Origin: Ipomoea triloba
Lineage: Eukaryota > Streptophyta > Magnoliopsida > Solanales > Convolvulaceae
Assembly (NCBI RefSeq): GCF_003576645.1
Contig: NC_044916.1
Span: 9,604,752-9,668,751, forward strand
Length of the DNA: 64,000 bases
Reading direction: 5' to 3'
Made by a program: the position numbers and the translations under genes
The notes under the pieces: model-generated
Database searches by the model: none
What the model was told of the DNA's origin: nothing
The model's input: only the letters and a program-made list of their open reading frames with translations
In this document: positions 1 to 11,480 of the stretch, piece by piece
Layout of the letters: every line of letters begins with the position of its first letter
How positions within the stretch are numbered: position 1 is the stretch's first letter

Positions 1-523
1 AGGGTAAAATAAATAATAAAAAAAAAGTACAAAAAAAATTAAAAAACAACACCAACATCAAAAACACAAAGAACAAACACTTAATACAATTTAAATTACC
101 AAAATAATTCTTATTTCGATTAATAACTAAGATTATTGGTTGTTATTAAATTTTAGATTTTAGAGATATGTGAAGAATATTCAAGAATGAGACCCATCCA
201 ATTCCACATCAAATCATATTTGCATATGAATTAATAGCATTAAATGCAGAGGAAAAGATAGATAGGCCTATAGAATATAAAGCCAATTAAAATCTTTCAT
301 GTTTCACAAACACCACATTTACTTGTATGAATTATAATAGACATGACAAAGAATATTTTTCTGCTGATTGTCTTCATCAATGTGAGAATTTCCAGTCTCC
401 AGTCTCTGAAAGACAGGCAGGTAAAACACACACAAACGAAGCAAAGATAAACATACACTATAGAGTATAGACACCATATTCTGCTGAAAATGTATAAACT
501 TTTGCACTGCCCTTATTCATTAG
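1..523. other. AT-rich intergenic DNA, no gene seen
   Basis: Short A-rich and T-rich runs with no coding pattern and no family I recognise. Small open frames here have no domain or conserved motif. It lies next to the LTR-like element that begins at 524. Confidence 0.6.
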
Positions 524-945
524 TGATGGATGTATTGAAGGTGGGCTTAGAACAAACCGACCAAGTGGAGCGGAACAAGAGGAGTCTAAGTCCTCGGGGG
601 AAGCCCCGCGCTTGACCTGGGCCTCAACTGCTGGCACCAAGCCCACCCAGGCCAAGCCGCGCGCTCGACCTGGGCCTCAGCCTCAAGGCCGGGCGTGGTC
701 AAAGCAGTTATAACCAACCCGTCCTTCGCGGGGTGGTTAGAGATCAATTAGTATAAATACCAATGTAATTGTCTAATCAAGACATCATTTATTCTCTTGT
801 AATAGGATTACACAAACATTAGTACAATCTTTGTCTCTATGGTATACATTTCTTGTCTTTTATCACTTCTCATTTACCATATTCATTCATTCCTTTAATT
901 AATTGAGTTATTTGATACGGGTCACCGGGTCAATTTAATCCATCA
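524..945 (+). mobile_element. Solo-LTR-like element
   Basis: A 422-bp unit begins TGATGGAT and ends ATCCATCA, so it has the TG...CA form and an 8-bp terminal inverted repeat typical of LTRs. Its first half is GC-rich, followed by GTATAAATA near 751 as a likely TATA box and a T-rich stretch, the usual U3-R-U5 look. The 5 bp outside it are ATTAG on the left and ATTTG on the right (4 of 5 match), consistent with a decayed target duplication. No internal retrotransposon genes adjoin it, so a solo LTR left by recombination is the best reading. Superfamily unknown. Confidence 0.55.
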
Positions 946-1274
946 ATTTGAAATTCGGCTATACATCTGATGGACATGAAAACACTAGGAGGGAAACTGG
1001 GAAGAGATCAGACTGAAGGAGGAAGGAAAAAGGATCCACCCCAACTGCCTAAGTTATATATGATCAATGTACATAAATAATACTCCGTAATAATTAAAAA
1101 AAAAAAAAACAAATACAATCCTCTTTTAAGATACCAAATTATATGCAGTCCTGACCTAAAAGTAGATACAAAGCTTCATTCTAGCGGCGTTGAAACTCCT
1201 TTGAGTGGAGACAGCAGGGACTAATAGTGCCAAAATCAGTCCCTTTCACTAATCACATCATATAGTGGCCACTG

Positions 1275-4200
1275 CTAATCAGAAGCTGCATAAAAAAAAA
1301 TTGGTTCTTTCAGTTCAGCTGCTCTTATTAAATCCCTAGATAAGCATAGACATGCATGCATAAATTACAAAAGACAGCCCCTCTGGGGTGATGAAACATT
1401 CAAACACAAACTAAGCTTGTTCGGTTCAAAATGGCATAGTGAAAGGATTACTCATCTGTCATTATAAATGTTTATCTCAAAGATTTAGATAATTTGATGT
1501 CCCGCATCCATGTCCACCTCTAGTTTATCCCCACTGTTTGGGATTCAGCGTGGGACTAACGGCAAATTATACCATGGACCAGGGTCTTGTACATTATGTG
1601 GGACCAGGGACTAACGGCAAATTATAACCTTCAGATTCTGTATCTGTAATTAACACGTTCTGTACCTACAGTTTCTGTACCTGTAGCTATCATATATATG
1701 TCCGCAATTATCAAGTTATTTGTTTACATGTACAGAAACGGTTAACTGTAGGTACAGAATGTGTTAACTGAAGATACAGGATTTTTGTATCAGGGTTCAC
1801 AATGCAATATGAACCCTGGTCCATGGTATAACAATTGGGGACTAACACCCCTATTAAGAGTCCCACATTGTAAAAATAGAGAATATATAGGTTTATAAGG
1901 CCATAGATTATACTAGCTAATTGATTGAATTCAGTCTTTTAGTGTGGTTTCACTGGTTTGACCAATGTGCATTATAGCCCCAGTTGAGTGACCTTGACCC
2001 AATTATAACACCCCTATGCCAGGAACTAAACAATCTCACAAATCAACAATGCTAACTTCATTTTCGTGTCATTTCCCACTAAGATAGAGGAAGCCATTTG
2101 TAAAAGAAAAAACTCACCAGCTTCACTGCCAGTTGAGCTCGTGAACTTAACGACTGGGCTGTCACAATCATGAAGTAGTTGATCACCATTTTGCACCCAA
2201 GCAGGCTGAGTTATAAGAGGACATACCATATGTATCAAGCTCCGAAATAACCGCTACACTTTCCTCTACAATGAGAAGTAATAGAGGCATATTTTAGAAA
2301 TTATGAGGTAAAAAGATTATAATAATAAATTGATGACTAGTAGTAATGCAACAGATATGAAATCACACCTTGGTAGCCTATAAAAGGTCAATAAGTGATG
2401 AATAGGCACACACCTGAGATGATGTTTGATTTATTGATCGATTGGGATCGGTATTGTTCATCAGTTGTGAGCTCTTGGTCTTTACGAGATCCTCAGGTTT
2501 CAGTGTAGCAGATGGGACTTCTACTTGAATTCCCGCCCTTGAGGCACCCATACCCACAGCTGAACTACGGGCAGGTTGCCCTGATTTAGAAATGGTAGGT
2601 GGTTTTGGGATTGATATGGGAATACCTAGACCGGGATGTCCAAAAACTGGAAAATTAGATGCAGCTATTCCTGGAAAGGTACTAGGCCCGGAAAAAGGGG
2701 GGGAAGACAGTTGTACTCGTTGCATAGGGGATATTGGAAATAAAGGACATCCAGGGGATCTACCGTTCATTTCTTGTATACCCATACCAAAACCCATTCC
2801 CATTCCCACTCCCATTCCCATCCCAAGACCCATAAGAGGAAAATGTGGCATGTGAGTGGCATGCATACCCGCTGGATATATAATTGGAGGTACACAAAAA
2901 CCTGCTCCCATTGACAGAATCTGCATTAAGTTGGATTCACTGTCAATGGACCTATGTTTATATGTATTCTTACACAATATGAAAAGAAATTTGAAATGCC
3001 AGGCTGAATGCAAAGGTCAACAAACTGTGAAGCTAATAAAGATTAGCAGATGAAGGCAGATTTATATGTTGATTGTTAAGAGCCCACATTAAAAATATAA
3101 GAAAGAACATATGGATTTATAAAGTCATGTGTTAGACTAACTAATTCATTAGATTCGATCTTGGTTTGGCCTATGTGCATTATAGCCCAATCTTATATTA
3201 TAACATGATACCAGAGCTAATTCAGTTCACTTTGTCCACAAATCAACAGAGAAACTTCACTTTACCTGCACTTGAAATTGAAGTGTCTTCAAATACTCAA
3301 TAGCTTCATCAAGCATTGAAGCTTTATCCGTCTGGAAACAAGATGCAAATAATAAACATGTTACTTCAAAGAGGACGACTCCAATATGATTGATTTGGGT
3401 AAGCTACTTTTATCAGCATGACCAATAGTGAAGGAAATAGTTTCTATTTTTATGAATGAGTTAATTCCAGCGTGAGATCCCCCCAATAATGCCCAATAGT
3501 GTCCTACCTTAAAGCTTGGAGCAATCTACTATTTTTAGTAAATATTTGTAGACTGAAGGCACACACTGAAAAGGTCGGTGAGCCAATATTGATAATGAGA
3601 CAGTTTTATTACCTTATTGCAGTTAGGTATGAGTTCCTGTAATGCGCGCATCTTTTCATTGATCCTGTCCCTCCGCCGCTGTTTGCAATTTTTGTTAATA
3701 AGTATCCATTTATATGGTTTAGGGTGAAAATATAAGTAAAAAAAAGCAGTTGTATAAACAAGAATCTAGCATGAGGTATGATAGCATTTGGAAATTATCA
3801 TTTCTCAGATGGTTTTCCTTACTCTTTCAGATAGGTTGTGCACTTCTGCCGCTCGGCTTCTTTTTGACCCAGTACCTCCTCGAACAGGAGCTGCTTTTCT
3901 CGCATCGAGAGATTCTTCTTCAATATCCTGAACACAAAATTGTATTGTGGTGACATCGTAAAAATAGACTATGTAATGACATTAAGGGAAAGAGATATTC
4001 AACACCATAACATACTTCACTTTGGCATCCAGACTCATGATCACAATATTTTCTTTTTAAACTATTGGACTGATCGTTTGAAGTTCTCTCTGGACTACTG
4101 CCGGAGCATACAGAAGAACAAACGGCCCCAGGTTCAACAGCTTTGTCACCACCTAAGACTCCTTTGTTCACAACTGGATCAATGGGTTGACCATACCAGT

Positions 4201-5430
4201 TATTGTTATTCTTCTTCATATCCTCACTCAAAGATGTATTGGGCTCTTCAAGGGGAAACGACGCATCATGAGTCTTAGCAGTAGCTGGTCTGTGGTCAAT
4301 CTTAAAACATTGTAAATCAGGCTGATTGTGACGGCCAATTTCCCTTTTTGAGGTGCTACATGTTTCAGCAGGTGCAGGATTTACAGGATTACGGCAATTT
4401 GCACTTAGCTCTTTCTCTTTATTTTCCTTCGATTCTATTGCAGGTGAACCTGCAATGTTCCCAGTATTAGCTCTGGTATGTGCAACTGGTCTCCAGAAAT
4501 GAGAGAAATTTAATAAACCGGGGGGGCCTCTTCCCGGAATGCTTGTTTCTTGCTTTTGCATCTTCGTATCCACTGAAGCTTGGCCAGGAACTGAATCTCG
4601 CAAAATAGAATCTAGGCTGTTGCTGGCATTACTAATTCCGATATCTGAAGCACCTGATCCCAGGGATGGAACTGATGGGTGGTGAGCTTTATAAGACCAC
4701 GAAGGGAACATCCCAAATCTAGAAGACTCGAGTTTTGAAGCAGTTCTCTGTGAAGAATTATTCACTGCCATCGGATTAGAACCACCTGTCTTATCCATCG
4801 AAGCGAAATTATTTTGTGCAGGAAGTTCGTTTGCAGTCAGACCAGATGCTTCAGGTACTACTCCAGAACTATATTCATACTGCAGACTATTATTATTTAG
4901 TGAGTAATTTAACCAAGGCACAATCTCATCATCCTGGCTCAAATCCACTTCATTGGTGGGTACAGATAACGGCATTTCATCCATTAAAAACGCCTTTCCT
5001 CCGATCCTCGGGGTGGAGGGATTTTCTTTAGGCTTGTCTCGAATCACGGGCATTTGTGAGGAGGATAGATTGTTAGAAGTAGGACTCCTCTTAGCTCTGC
5101 TTGACTGACCTTGCATAACAATCTGGCCATTTTCCCATACAAGCTCAACCACTTCATTTTCAAAACTGCACATAAAACCCAAGCACAAGTCTCAAAACAT
5201 AGCAACATTAAAAACAAAAACAAAAACAAAAACGAAAACGAAAACGAAAACGAAAAACTAGGTAATGTGCAAGACAACTAGTTATTGATCCAATTCCCAT
5301 TACCAGCAACAAGATGGATAGATAATAGATCAGTTTTTACTCACAAAGAAGATAAATCGGGCGAAGATGAAGCTGTTTTTGGCTCCCCAAACTCAAGCTT
5401 ATGCAACTTCAAAAACTCAGAGAGAGGCAT
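1275..5430 (-). CDS. PIF3: Phytochrome-interacting bHLH transcription factor, PIF3 type
   Basis: Nuclear factor that binds G-box promoters and is bound by photoactivated phytochrome, then degraded (family knowledge). Rebuilt exons on the minus strand: 5430-5345, 5165-4016, 3927-3823, 3678-3613, 3331-3266, 2920-2414, 2253-2118, 1285-1275. These stay in frame for 708 residues. Seen: a PIF3-like N-terminus [17 protein letters not shown]; the phytochrome-B-binding APB motif ELVWENGQI near residue 35-43; NFSHFWRP in the region tied to phyA binding; the basic region [16 protein letters not shown] with the His-Glu-Arg set for G-box contact; helix-loop-helix to about residue 491; and a Gly-Met tract [17 protein letters not shown] as in PIF3. 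Exons 1-6 are firm. Exon 7 and the tiny last exon (three residues and stop, after a T-rich GCAG acceptor) are inferred from splice sites and frame. The start is the first ATG that gives the family N-terminus. Confidence 0.9.
1561..1837. mobile_element. MITE with 9-bp target duplication (family A), in PIF3 intron 7
   Basis: The left end reads GCAAATTATACCATGGACC and the right end, read inward, CAATTGTTATACCATGGACC; both continue as AGGGT. Immediately outside lie identical 9-mers GGGACTAAC at 1552-1560 and 1838-1846. A 9-bp duplication is the hallmark of Mutator-type transposition. The core is AT-rich and partly self-complementary, with phrases such as CTGTACCTACAGTT repeated in both orientations. 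No coding capacity. It is the clearest copy of a family seen several times in this window. Confidence 0.75.
1847..2010. repeat. Repeat fragment, second copy at 3070-3210
   Basis: Two PIF3 introns carry related stretches sharing phrases such as CCAATGTGCATTATAGCCC and CCTATGTGCATTATAGCCC, the words GAGTCCCACATT / GAGCCCACATT, and a similar order of motifs. They look like two degraded copies of one dispersed repeat, perhaps LTR-derived. Ends and superfamily are not resolved. Confidence 0.5.
5210..5257. repeat. (AAACRA)n simple repeat in PIF3 intron 1
   Basis: About eight tandem hexamers, first AAAACA then AAAACG, inside the 179-bp first coding intron (5166-5344). The switch from one hexamer to the other partway through is visible. 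Likely polymorphic. Confidence 0.85.
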
Positions 5431-6130
5431 GGTGAAAAAAGGTGAATAATCACTGCAGAAAACTTCAATTCCCTTCACAGTTCACAGTAGGTACAAGTTT
5501 GAGCAATCACCCATTATTTGCTGTCTTCCTCAATTCTATCTTTTCTTTCTTTTCAATAATACCTGCACAGTTCCAAAACCCCATGTCAAGCAAGCACAAA
5601 CTCCATAACCCAAATTAAAATACTACAACCTCCATATACTGGTGTCCTCCTAATCAGTAAAAATTATATAAAATCCACAACAGTGATATGATGAAACATT
5701 TAATTAAACCTAGTCAAGACCTATATATGTTCTTAAAATACTCATAAGAGCCTATCAATTTCAGCTTCTCTTGTGCTTAAAAAACACATAAATCAATTTG
5801 CATCACTACTATTCAATTTGAATTTTAGAAGATAAACCCCCATAGCACCCACACAAGATTTTCTAAATTAATCACCAATTTACAATATTTTTATCAACTA
5901 ATTAACAGAAACCATTAATCAAAAAGAAAACAAATATAATAAGTAAACAAAACGCAAACCCACCTCTTAAACATCATCAAAAAGCAACTCAAGCTCCAAT
6001 ACCACCTCCAGCCAGCAGATGCAATCTTTTCAAGATTTCCACTGCACTGTATCAGTAATAATTTTTTATTTTATTTTATTATTATACTAATTATTAATTG
6101 AAATTCACCAACAACTGGCATTCCACATGT
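5431..6130 (-). other. PIF3: PIF3 5' leader with a UTR intron
   Basis: On the minus strand a donor AAGAG|GTGGGT at 5964/5963 and an acceptor TGTGCAG|G at 5563/5562 define a likely intron of about 400 bp inside the 5' untranslated leader. Leader exon 1 would run from about 6100 to 5964 and exon 2 from 5562 to the ATG at 5430. Inferred from splice signals only; a transcript would settle it. Confidence 0.5.
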
Positions 6131-6138
6131 TTTTATAG
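6131..6138 (-). promoter_or_regulatory. Probable TATA box of PIF3
   Basis: The minus strand reads CTATAAAA here, about 30 bp before the expected start of the leader exon and about 700 bp upstream of the ATG once the UTR intron is counted. Position and sequence fit; no transcript evidence is available. Confidence 0.45.
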
Positions 6139-6800
6139 CTTTCCTAAAAAAGAGGAGTGCAAGTTTTAGAGCTCCAAGAAGAATAGAAAAAAAAAAAAAA
6201 AAGATGTATTCTTCTTGTAGAGGGAAAGAGAGAGTATTATTTCTATAATGAGAAGGGAAGGAACCAAAAACACTATTATCATTTTTAACTTTTTTTTTCC
6301 TGGGAATTTATCTTTAGGCATTAAGCCATTAACCATAGTCACGAGAAGTAGAATTAGTAAAAGTCCTTCACCATGGTTTATTTTGTCAAATTCCAACTTT
6401 GATTTTCGGACTTGAGGATGATAGATCATGTTCGAAACCAACGGGACAGGTGGGAGTGGGCCTACTCTTTAATGCATATCGTTAACTGCAAATTATTGTA
6501 TGGACCACGGTCTGAAACGGCGTTATTTTAATGTTAAAAAAAGTTCTTTGTTCTGTGCTTGTGTTAAAATAATTAATATTTTGGGGTAAGATAATGACCT
6601 TTTTTGGTAAATGACGGTTAGTTGATTGGGTTAGAAGGTATGATTAGTTGACAACATTAGCTGATTGTATAAAAGTGTTTGGTAAATTAGCTGTTAGCTG
6701 ATAGCTGTTTGGTAATATTTCTTTTCTCAAAAAGCTAATTGAAAAGGTTGTTTTGAGTAACCTTTTTTATTTTTAGTATTTTGGAGTTACAAAAAGCTCA

Positions 6801-7824
6801 GAGCATCCTTATCAATGGAGTTTTTTCGCGGTTTTTTAAGAATTTTGTTAAGTGTGATTAGGAAAGAGAAAATAAGTAGAGAAAAAAATAAAACAAATTA
6901 AATTAAAAAATTAAAAACTGAAGGGTCAGGCGCGCCCCCGCTGGGCGGCTGTTGTGCGTGTTTTAGCGCACAGCAGCAAAGTTTTAATTAAAAAAAAAAA
7001 AAAAGTGAATGTCTTTTAGTGTAGCATTAACCTTCATTTGCATAAGACACCCACTCCCTCTCTCTCCTCTCCCTCTCTTCCAGCATGGCTACTTTACTGA
7101 CATTGGTTATGTTTGGCAAACCTAGCTAAAAAGGTAGCTGAAAGCTGAAAACTGAAAAGCTATAAGCTCGAAGCTGAAATATGAAGAGCTGTTAAGCTAG
7201 CTGTTATGCTTAAAAGTATTTGGTAAAATTAACTTTTTGATAAGCTGATAAATGTAAAACGACTATAAAGGACATCTTCATACAATTTAAATAGTTTTAG
7301 ATTTAAATAGGTTTGTTTATATATTAAAATATAAAATAGTGAAATCAATATATTTTAATAAAATATAAAGTAAGAACATATATTTGAAAACATATAAAGT
7401 AAAACAAAATATTTATAATTCATAAGATTAGTTCATAGTTTCATACAAAAATCAATGTTCAAACACAAATGTCAAATTAAATTACAACCAAGCATATTGA
7501 AGAGGAGAAGTCAAAAAGGTTTAGCTAAAAAGGTTTTAATTGGGAAGGGTAAATGATGTCATTTCTTTAAAATAAAAAGGTTAAAGATGAAAAAAAAAAA
7601 GAAAAAAAAAAAAGAAGAAGTTAGGAAGCTACTAGCTTATTTTGAAACGCTATCTTAAGTAACGTTCAAAAATAAGCTTTTATTTTAAGCTACTAGCTTA
7701 TTTTAGGAACATTACCAAACAGAACATATAGCTTATTAGTAGCTTAAAATAAGCTATAAGTTTCTAAATAAGCTCTGCCAAACAAAGGCATTATCTCCTT
7801 TAATATGCATTGGTGTAGATGACC
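6801..7824. mobile_element. Tourist-like MITE interrupted by a hAT-like copy
   Basis: The left end GAGCATCCTTATCAATGG is partly mirrored by the right end GCATTGGTGTAGATGACC (inward GGTCATCTACACCAATGC). This resembles PIF/Harbinger MITE ends of the form GAGCATCTACACCAATG. It contains a GC-rich spot at 6928-6975 and a CT-rich tract at 7052-7081. Positions 7105-7789 are a separate insertion. Boundaries are inferred by eye. Confidence 0.35.
7105..7789. mobile_element. hAT-like MITE, copy 1 (inverted copy at 14251-14885)
   Basis: A 685-bp element with ends GGTTATGTTTGGCAAACC and GCCAAACAAAGGC. Nearly its whole length is the reverse complement of 14251-14885, sharing AAGCTTAT-type terminal motifs (AGCTACTAGCTTATTTTG) and an AT-rich core. 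It carries no coding frame. The ends resemble plant hAT-type MITEs; a clean 8-bp duplication was not found. Confidence 0.7.
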
Positions 7825-7904
7825 TTATTAACCAAACACTTAAATTGATTTTTTAACCAAAATTGATTGATAGGCTAATTATTTACCAAACAGAGCCAAT
7901 ATAT

Positions 7905-8310
7905 TTTATGAGTTAAAATAATGTATGTTATGTGTTAGAATAATGTATGCTATGTGTTAGAATAATTTATTTTATGAATTAGAATAATGTATAATGTATT
8001 TTATATATTAGAATAATTAAATTTCTGAGGTAATATAAGATAATATTGTATTTTATGAGTTAGAATAATGTACTTTATATGTGTTAAAATAATGAAATTT
8101 TTGGGTAAGATAATGTATTTTATGAGTTAGAATAATGTATTTTGTGAGTTAGAATAATGTATAATGTACTTTATGTATTAGAATAATTAAATTTCTGGGG
8201 TAAGATAACGTATTTTATGAGTCAGAATAATGTATTTTATGAGTTAGATAATGTATTTTATGTGTTATAATAATGCATTTTATGATTTAAAATAATATAC
8301 TTTATGTATT
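7905..8310. repeat. Short AT-rich tandem array
   Basis: About fifteen imperfect repeats of roughly 22-30 bp built on TTAGAATAATGTATTTTATG. They form the right arm of the family A element at 6488-8366. Confidence 0.8.
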
Positions 8311-8401
8311 TTTTGGACTATTATTCACAAAAATGTGTGAACCTCGCTCCACGCAATAATAATTTATGGTTAACCCTATAGGCCATATCTAAGTAATCTA
8401 A

Positions 8402-8702
8402 GGGTGCGTTTGGTTCGAACATGGGAATCGGAATCGGAATGGGTATCAAATACTTGGTAATGGTAATGGGTTTTGGTGAAAGTATTTAACATGTTTGGTA
8501 ATTGGGTGGAATGAGAATGATTATTAATAGTTGAGGAAGAAAGGAGGAAGGGGGATGAAACCCTTATTTAATAAGGGTATGGGTTTTGTCATTAATGGGG
8601 TATTCCAAACCCATAGTAGCATTCACAAAACCTATCAACCAAACACAAACAATCACTTTCATACCCATTCTTTGTGCCTAAACCCACCAACCAAACACAC
8701 CC
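8402..8702. mobile_element. Tourist-like (PIF/Harbinger) MITE, copy 1
   Basis: A 301-bp element flanked by TAA on both sides (8399-8401 and 8703-8705), with inverted ends GGGTGCGTTTGGTT and AACCAAACACACCC. A 3-bp TAA/TTA duplication with such ends is characteristic of PIF/Harbinger MITEs. A second full-length copy lies at 48037-48338. Confidence 0.8.
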
Positions 8703-8820
8703 TAACAATCACCGCTTTGACATTAATTCTAGTTTCACTCACATAACTATTATATTTCTTTTGGTCTTTAACTTCAAAATTAATCAAATTTAATTTTCAA
8801 TTATTAAAAAAATGCATTGC

Positions 8821-8998
8821 GTCAAAGACCTTGTGGTCTAGTGACACCTGGTTGTACCCATATGGGAGGGGATGAGTTCGAGTCTCATGGAGGCAATATT
8901 GACTTTTGTGCTTCATTTAGTTGAGAAAGTAGTTATGAACAGATACTATACTGTAGATACTACACTCTAACAGAGTCAATAATACTCAAAAAAAAAAT
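8821..8998 (+). mobile_element. tRNA-derived SINE, copy 1
   Basis: About 178 bp with an A-box-like GTGGTCTAGTGACA, a B-box-like GAGTTCGAGTCTC about 40 bp further on, and an A-rich 3' end. The flanks AATGCATTGC (8811-8820) and AATGCACCGC (8999-9008) form an imperfect target duplication. The copy at 36507-36677 shares the body, including GGAGGCAATA and GAGAAAGTAGTTA. Confidence 0.8.
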
Positions 8999-9579
8999 AA
9001 TGCACCGCATGTCTGTTTATAAATTTGAAAAGAAAAATTAAAAATATTTTTTTTTCAAAGAATACTTCTATTTTTTAGTATTTAGTTGAAAGTTAGAAAA
9101 TTATACTTTTCTCTTTAGTTAAATGTATGTTGAAAGGATGATATTTTTAGCTCCCCTTTTTATTTAAAATGCACATGTCTTAATTCTCAACATTCCCTTA
9201 CTCTTTGAGAAGTTTTGTCCTCAAATCAAATACTTGCTTCTGCCAAATAGAAATGAGTAACTATATCCACCATAAGAATTGAATCTCCTCAATGAGGATA
9301 AAGAAAGTTAATATATATGGTATATGAATTGAACTTTATTTGCTATAGGAGATTGAATTCCTTATTTGGGTTGAACCATAACGTCAACATCTGTATTGGG
9401 TCTTAATACATAACAAGCTTGTAGGTTAATTAATAACTTCAAATTGCCAACTTAGAATAGGCTTTTAATTTCTAGATGGATTTAATCGTGCTCGCTTTAT
9501 CTTTTAAATCTATAATGATTACCCAGACATAATCTTAATTCTAACTAAGAATAATACATACTCTTATAGCAATATACGC

Positions 9580-9580
<1 letters not shown>

Positions 9581-9613
<33 letters not shown>
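9581..9613. repeat. (TAA)n microsatellite
   Basis: About eleven uninterrupted ATA/TAA units in intergenic DNA. The stretch from 9009 to 9859 otherwise shows nothing beyond AT-rich DNA. Confidence 0.9.
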
Positions 9614-9859
9614 GGCTTATAATGATAAATGTATCATATATTGATGTTAACATGCATGTGACTTAACATTTATGTTATTTTAATGTTTCATTCATAGCTA
9701 CCCTATTTATCAAGTCCAAAGGAACATCATTTTCATTATTGAAATTAAAGCTTGAATTATCATTTCACATGTTATATCATATAGTGCCCAATACAAATAC
9801 AAATTAAAGCCTAGCTAGGGTACCCAGGTGCATGATAAATCTAATGTCATGAAATTCCG

Positions 9860-10400
9860 CAAATTTTACTGGTCGGCATCAAAACGACGTCGTTTTGATT
9901 AATGACAACAAACGGCTTAAACGGCCTCCGTTCCGCGCAACTACAGTTCCCTTTCAACATAACTGCAGTATCAGTTCAACACAATTGCAGTTCTTTTTCG
10001 ATATAACTGCAGTTTCATTCGACATTATACACTCAAATATGTGAAATTGTTATTCAGTTTCCTTTCAACACAACTACAGTTTCTTTTATAATACACTGTA
10101 GTTTCCTTACAATATCATTTCGATATAATTATAATTTCATTTAACAATATACACTCAAAAATGTGAAACTGTTATTCAGTATTAGTTCAACACAACTGCA
10201 GTTCCCTTTGAACACAACTGCAGTTCCTTTTCGATATAACTGCAGTTTTATTCGATAATATAAAAACAAATGTGAGGCAGTATCATTTGAGATGAACTGT
10301 AGTATCAGTTACGGAGCTCCGTTACGACTAATGGTCGCCGTTTCTCCACTTATTGAAACGACGTCGTTTTGTGATCATGGTCCACAGTATAACGACCGAC
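9860..10400. mobile_element. Family A-like MITE with a CTGCAGT-rich tandem core
   Basis: Flanked by GAAATTCCG (9851-9859) and GAAATTCCT (10401-10409), 8 of 9 alike. The right end, read inward, is GTCGGTCGTTATACTGTGGA, a family A form; the left starts CAAATTTTACTGGTCGG. Inside each end is ACGACGTCGTTTTG. The core repeats AACTGCAGTTYCYTTTYGA about every 30-60 bp, so the core differs from other family A copies while the ends agree. Confidence 0.65.
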
Positions 10401-10684
10401 GAAATTCCTACTCATAATCAAATTGATAATTTTGGTAAGTAATAATACATAGAAATGAGACGGATATTTAGTTCATAAATAAAGTATTTAGATTTCAAAA
10501 TTGTAGTAATAGAAAAAGGGCAATGTACTCTATTACAAAATTTTTATACTAAATTTATCTCTCTCTTCCCAAACTTCATCCATGTGACAAATTGAGCTGT
10601 CGAAACAAACAATTTTTATACTATATCTATTACCATGTGATGTGAAATTTTTTTTTATTAATTTGTGATAAAGTCAATTAATTT

Positions 10685-10698
10685 TTTTTTTTGAAAGG
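10685..10698 (-). mobile_element. 14-bp A-tailed micro-insertion
   Basis: On the minus strand the insert reads CCTTTCAAAAAAAA. It sits between two perfect 16-mers TAAAGTCAATTAATTT (10669-10684 and 10699-10714). Duplicated target plus poly(A) is what target-primed reverse transcription leaves, here with almost no body. Confidence 0.6.
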
Positions 10699-10806
10699 TA
10701 AAGTCAATTAATTTATAAGTAGATGAAAATCATATTAATATATATGATATTATTTGGACAAATATTTATTACAAAATCACTACTACTAGGTACTTGAGAG
10801 TTGAGA

Positions 10807-10904
10807 GGGTGAAACTTACTAAAACTATATGCATTGTCTTTAATATGATCCGTCAGGGTGAAACTTACTAAAACTATATGCATTGTCTTTAATATGATCC
10901 GTCA
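10807..10904. repeat. 49-bp perfect tandem duplication
   Basis: Two adjacent identical copies starting GGGTGAAACTTACTAAAACT, at 10807 and 10856. A recent simple duplication. Confidence 0.9.
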
Positions 10905-10957
10905 TAGTTTATAGAGTAAAAGGTGTATATATAACTATGTATTTAGCTTTCAACTTT

Positions 10958-10977
10958 GTTTTCAAAAAAAAAAAAAA
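10958..10977 (+). mobile_element. 20-bp A-tailed micro-insertion
   Basis: GTTTTC followed by about 14 A, between perfect 13-mers AGCTTTCAACTTT (10945-10957 and 10978-10990). Same form as the insert at 10685. Confidence 0.6.
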
Positions 10978-11480
10978 AGCTTTCAACTTTCAAGCATGCA
11001 TTCCAAGTTAAAATATATCCCATTTGTTCCATTTTATCTGTCCTAGTCACTATTCATGAGTCAAACCAACTATTTTTTCTTTGTTTATTTTTATAGTATT
11101 TTTTACTTATTCTTAAATTTGATTTTTTTTTTTTTGTGTTTAGTAGTACCTTTAGTATAGTTTCTAAATATATAAATTTTGTATACTAATACTAAACTGA
11201 ATATTATGAAAAATATAATTAAAAATAACTTTAATCAAGTCTCGTTAACCGAACTAGACACATAAAATGAGATAGAGAGAGTAATAATAGTTCCATTTGG
11301 GAGTCGTGGTCTACTTTAGAATCATATTAGGAGCTAAAATAGACCCAAAAAAAGCTAAAAAGAAAATTAGATTTTGGACATAGTGGTGAGTTGAACTCAT
11401 CTAGGCCCCATTACCATTCCAAACAGTGCTGGTTCCACTCAGTAAGTACCAGTTGTATTAGGCTGGTAGTAAAATATGGC

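Larger units (their letters stand above)
6600..7897. mobile_element. hAT-like MITE, itself interrupted
   Basis: The left end TTTGGTAAATGACGGTTAG pairs with the right end TTATTTACCAAACAGAGCC (inward: GGCTCTGTTTGGTAAATAA). Ends of the form GGC..TGTTTGGTAAAT are common in plant hAT-type MITEs. The own sequence is about 6600-6800 and 7825-7897, with TTAGCTGATAGCTGTTTGG motifs. It is split by the element at 6801-7824. An 8-bp target duplication could not be seen. Confidence 0.45.
6488..8366. mobile_element. Family A MITE disrupted by a nest of further elements
   Basis: The left end reads GCAAATTATTGTATGGACCA and the right end, read inward, TAAATTATTATTGCGTGGA, a degenerate form of the family A ends. 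The flanking 9-mers TCGTTAACT (6479-6487) and TGGTTAACC (8367-8375) match at 7 of 9. Only 6488-6599 and 7898-8366 belong to this element. The second part is a tandem array built on TTAGAATAATGTATTTTATG (7905-8310). The block in between, 6600-7897, is made of later insertions. Confidence 0.55.

Noticed and set aside
3750..5031. Plus-strand frames opposite PIF3 exons (for example 3940-4278 and 4816-5031)
   Set aside because: Shadows of the PIF3 coding exons on the other strand.
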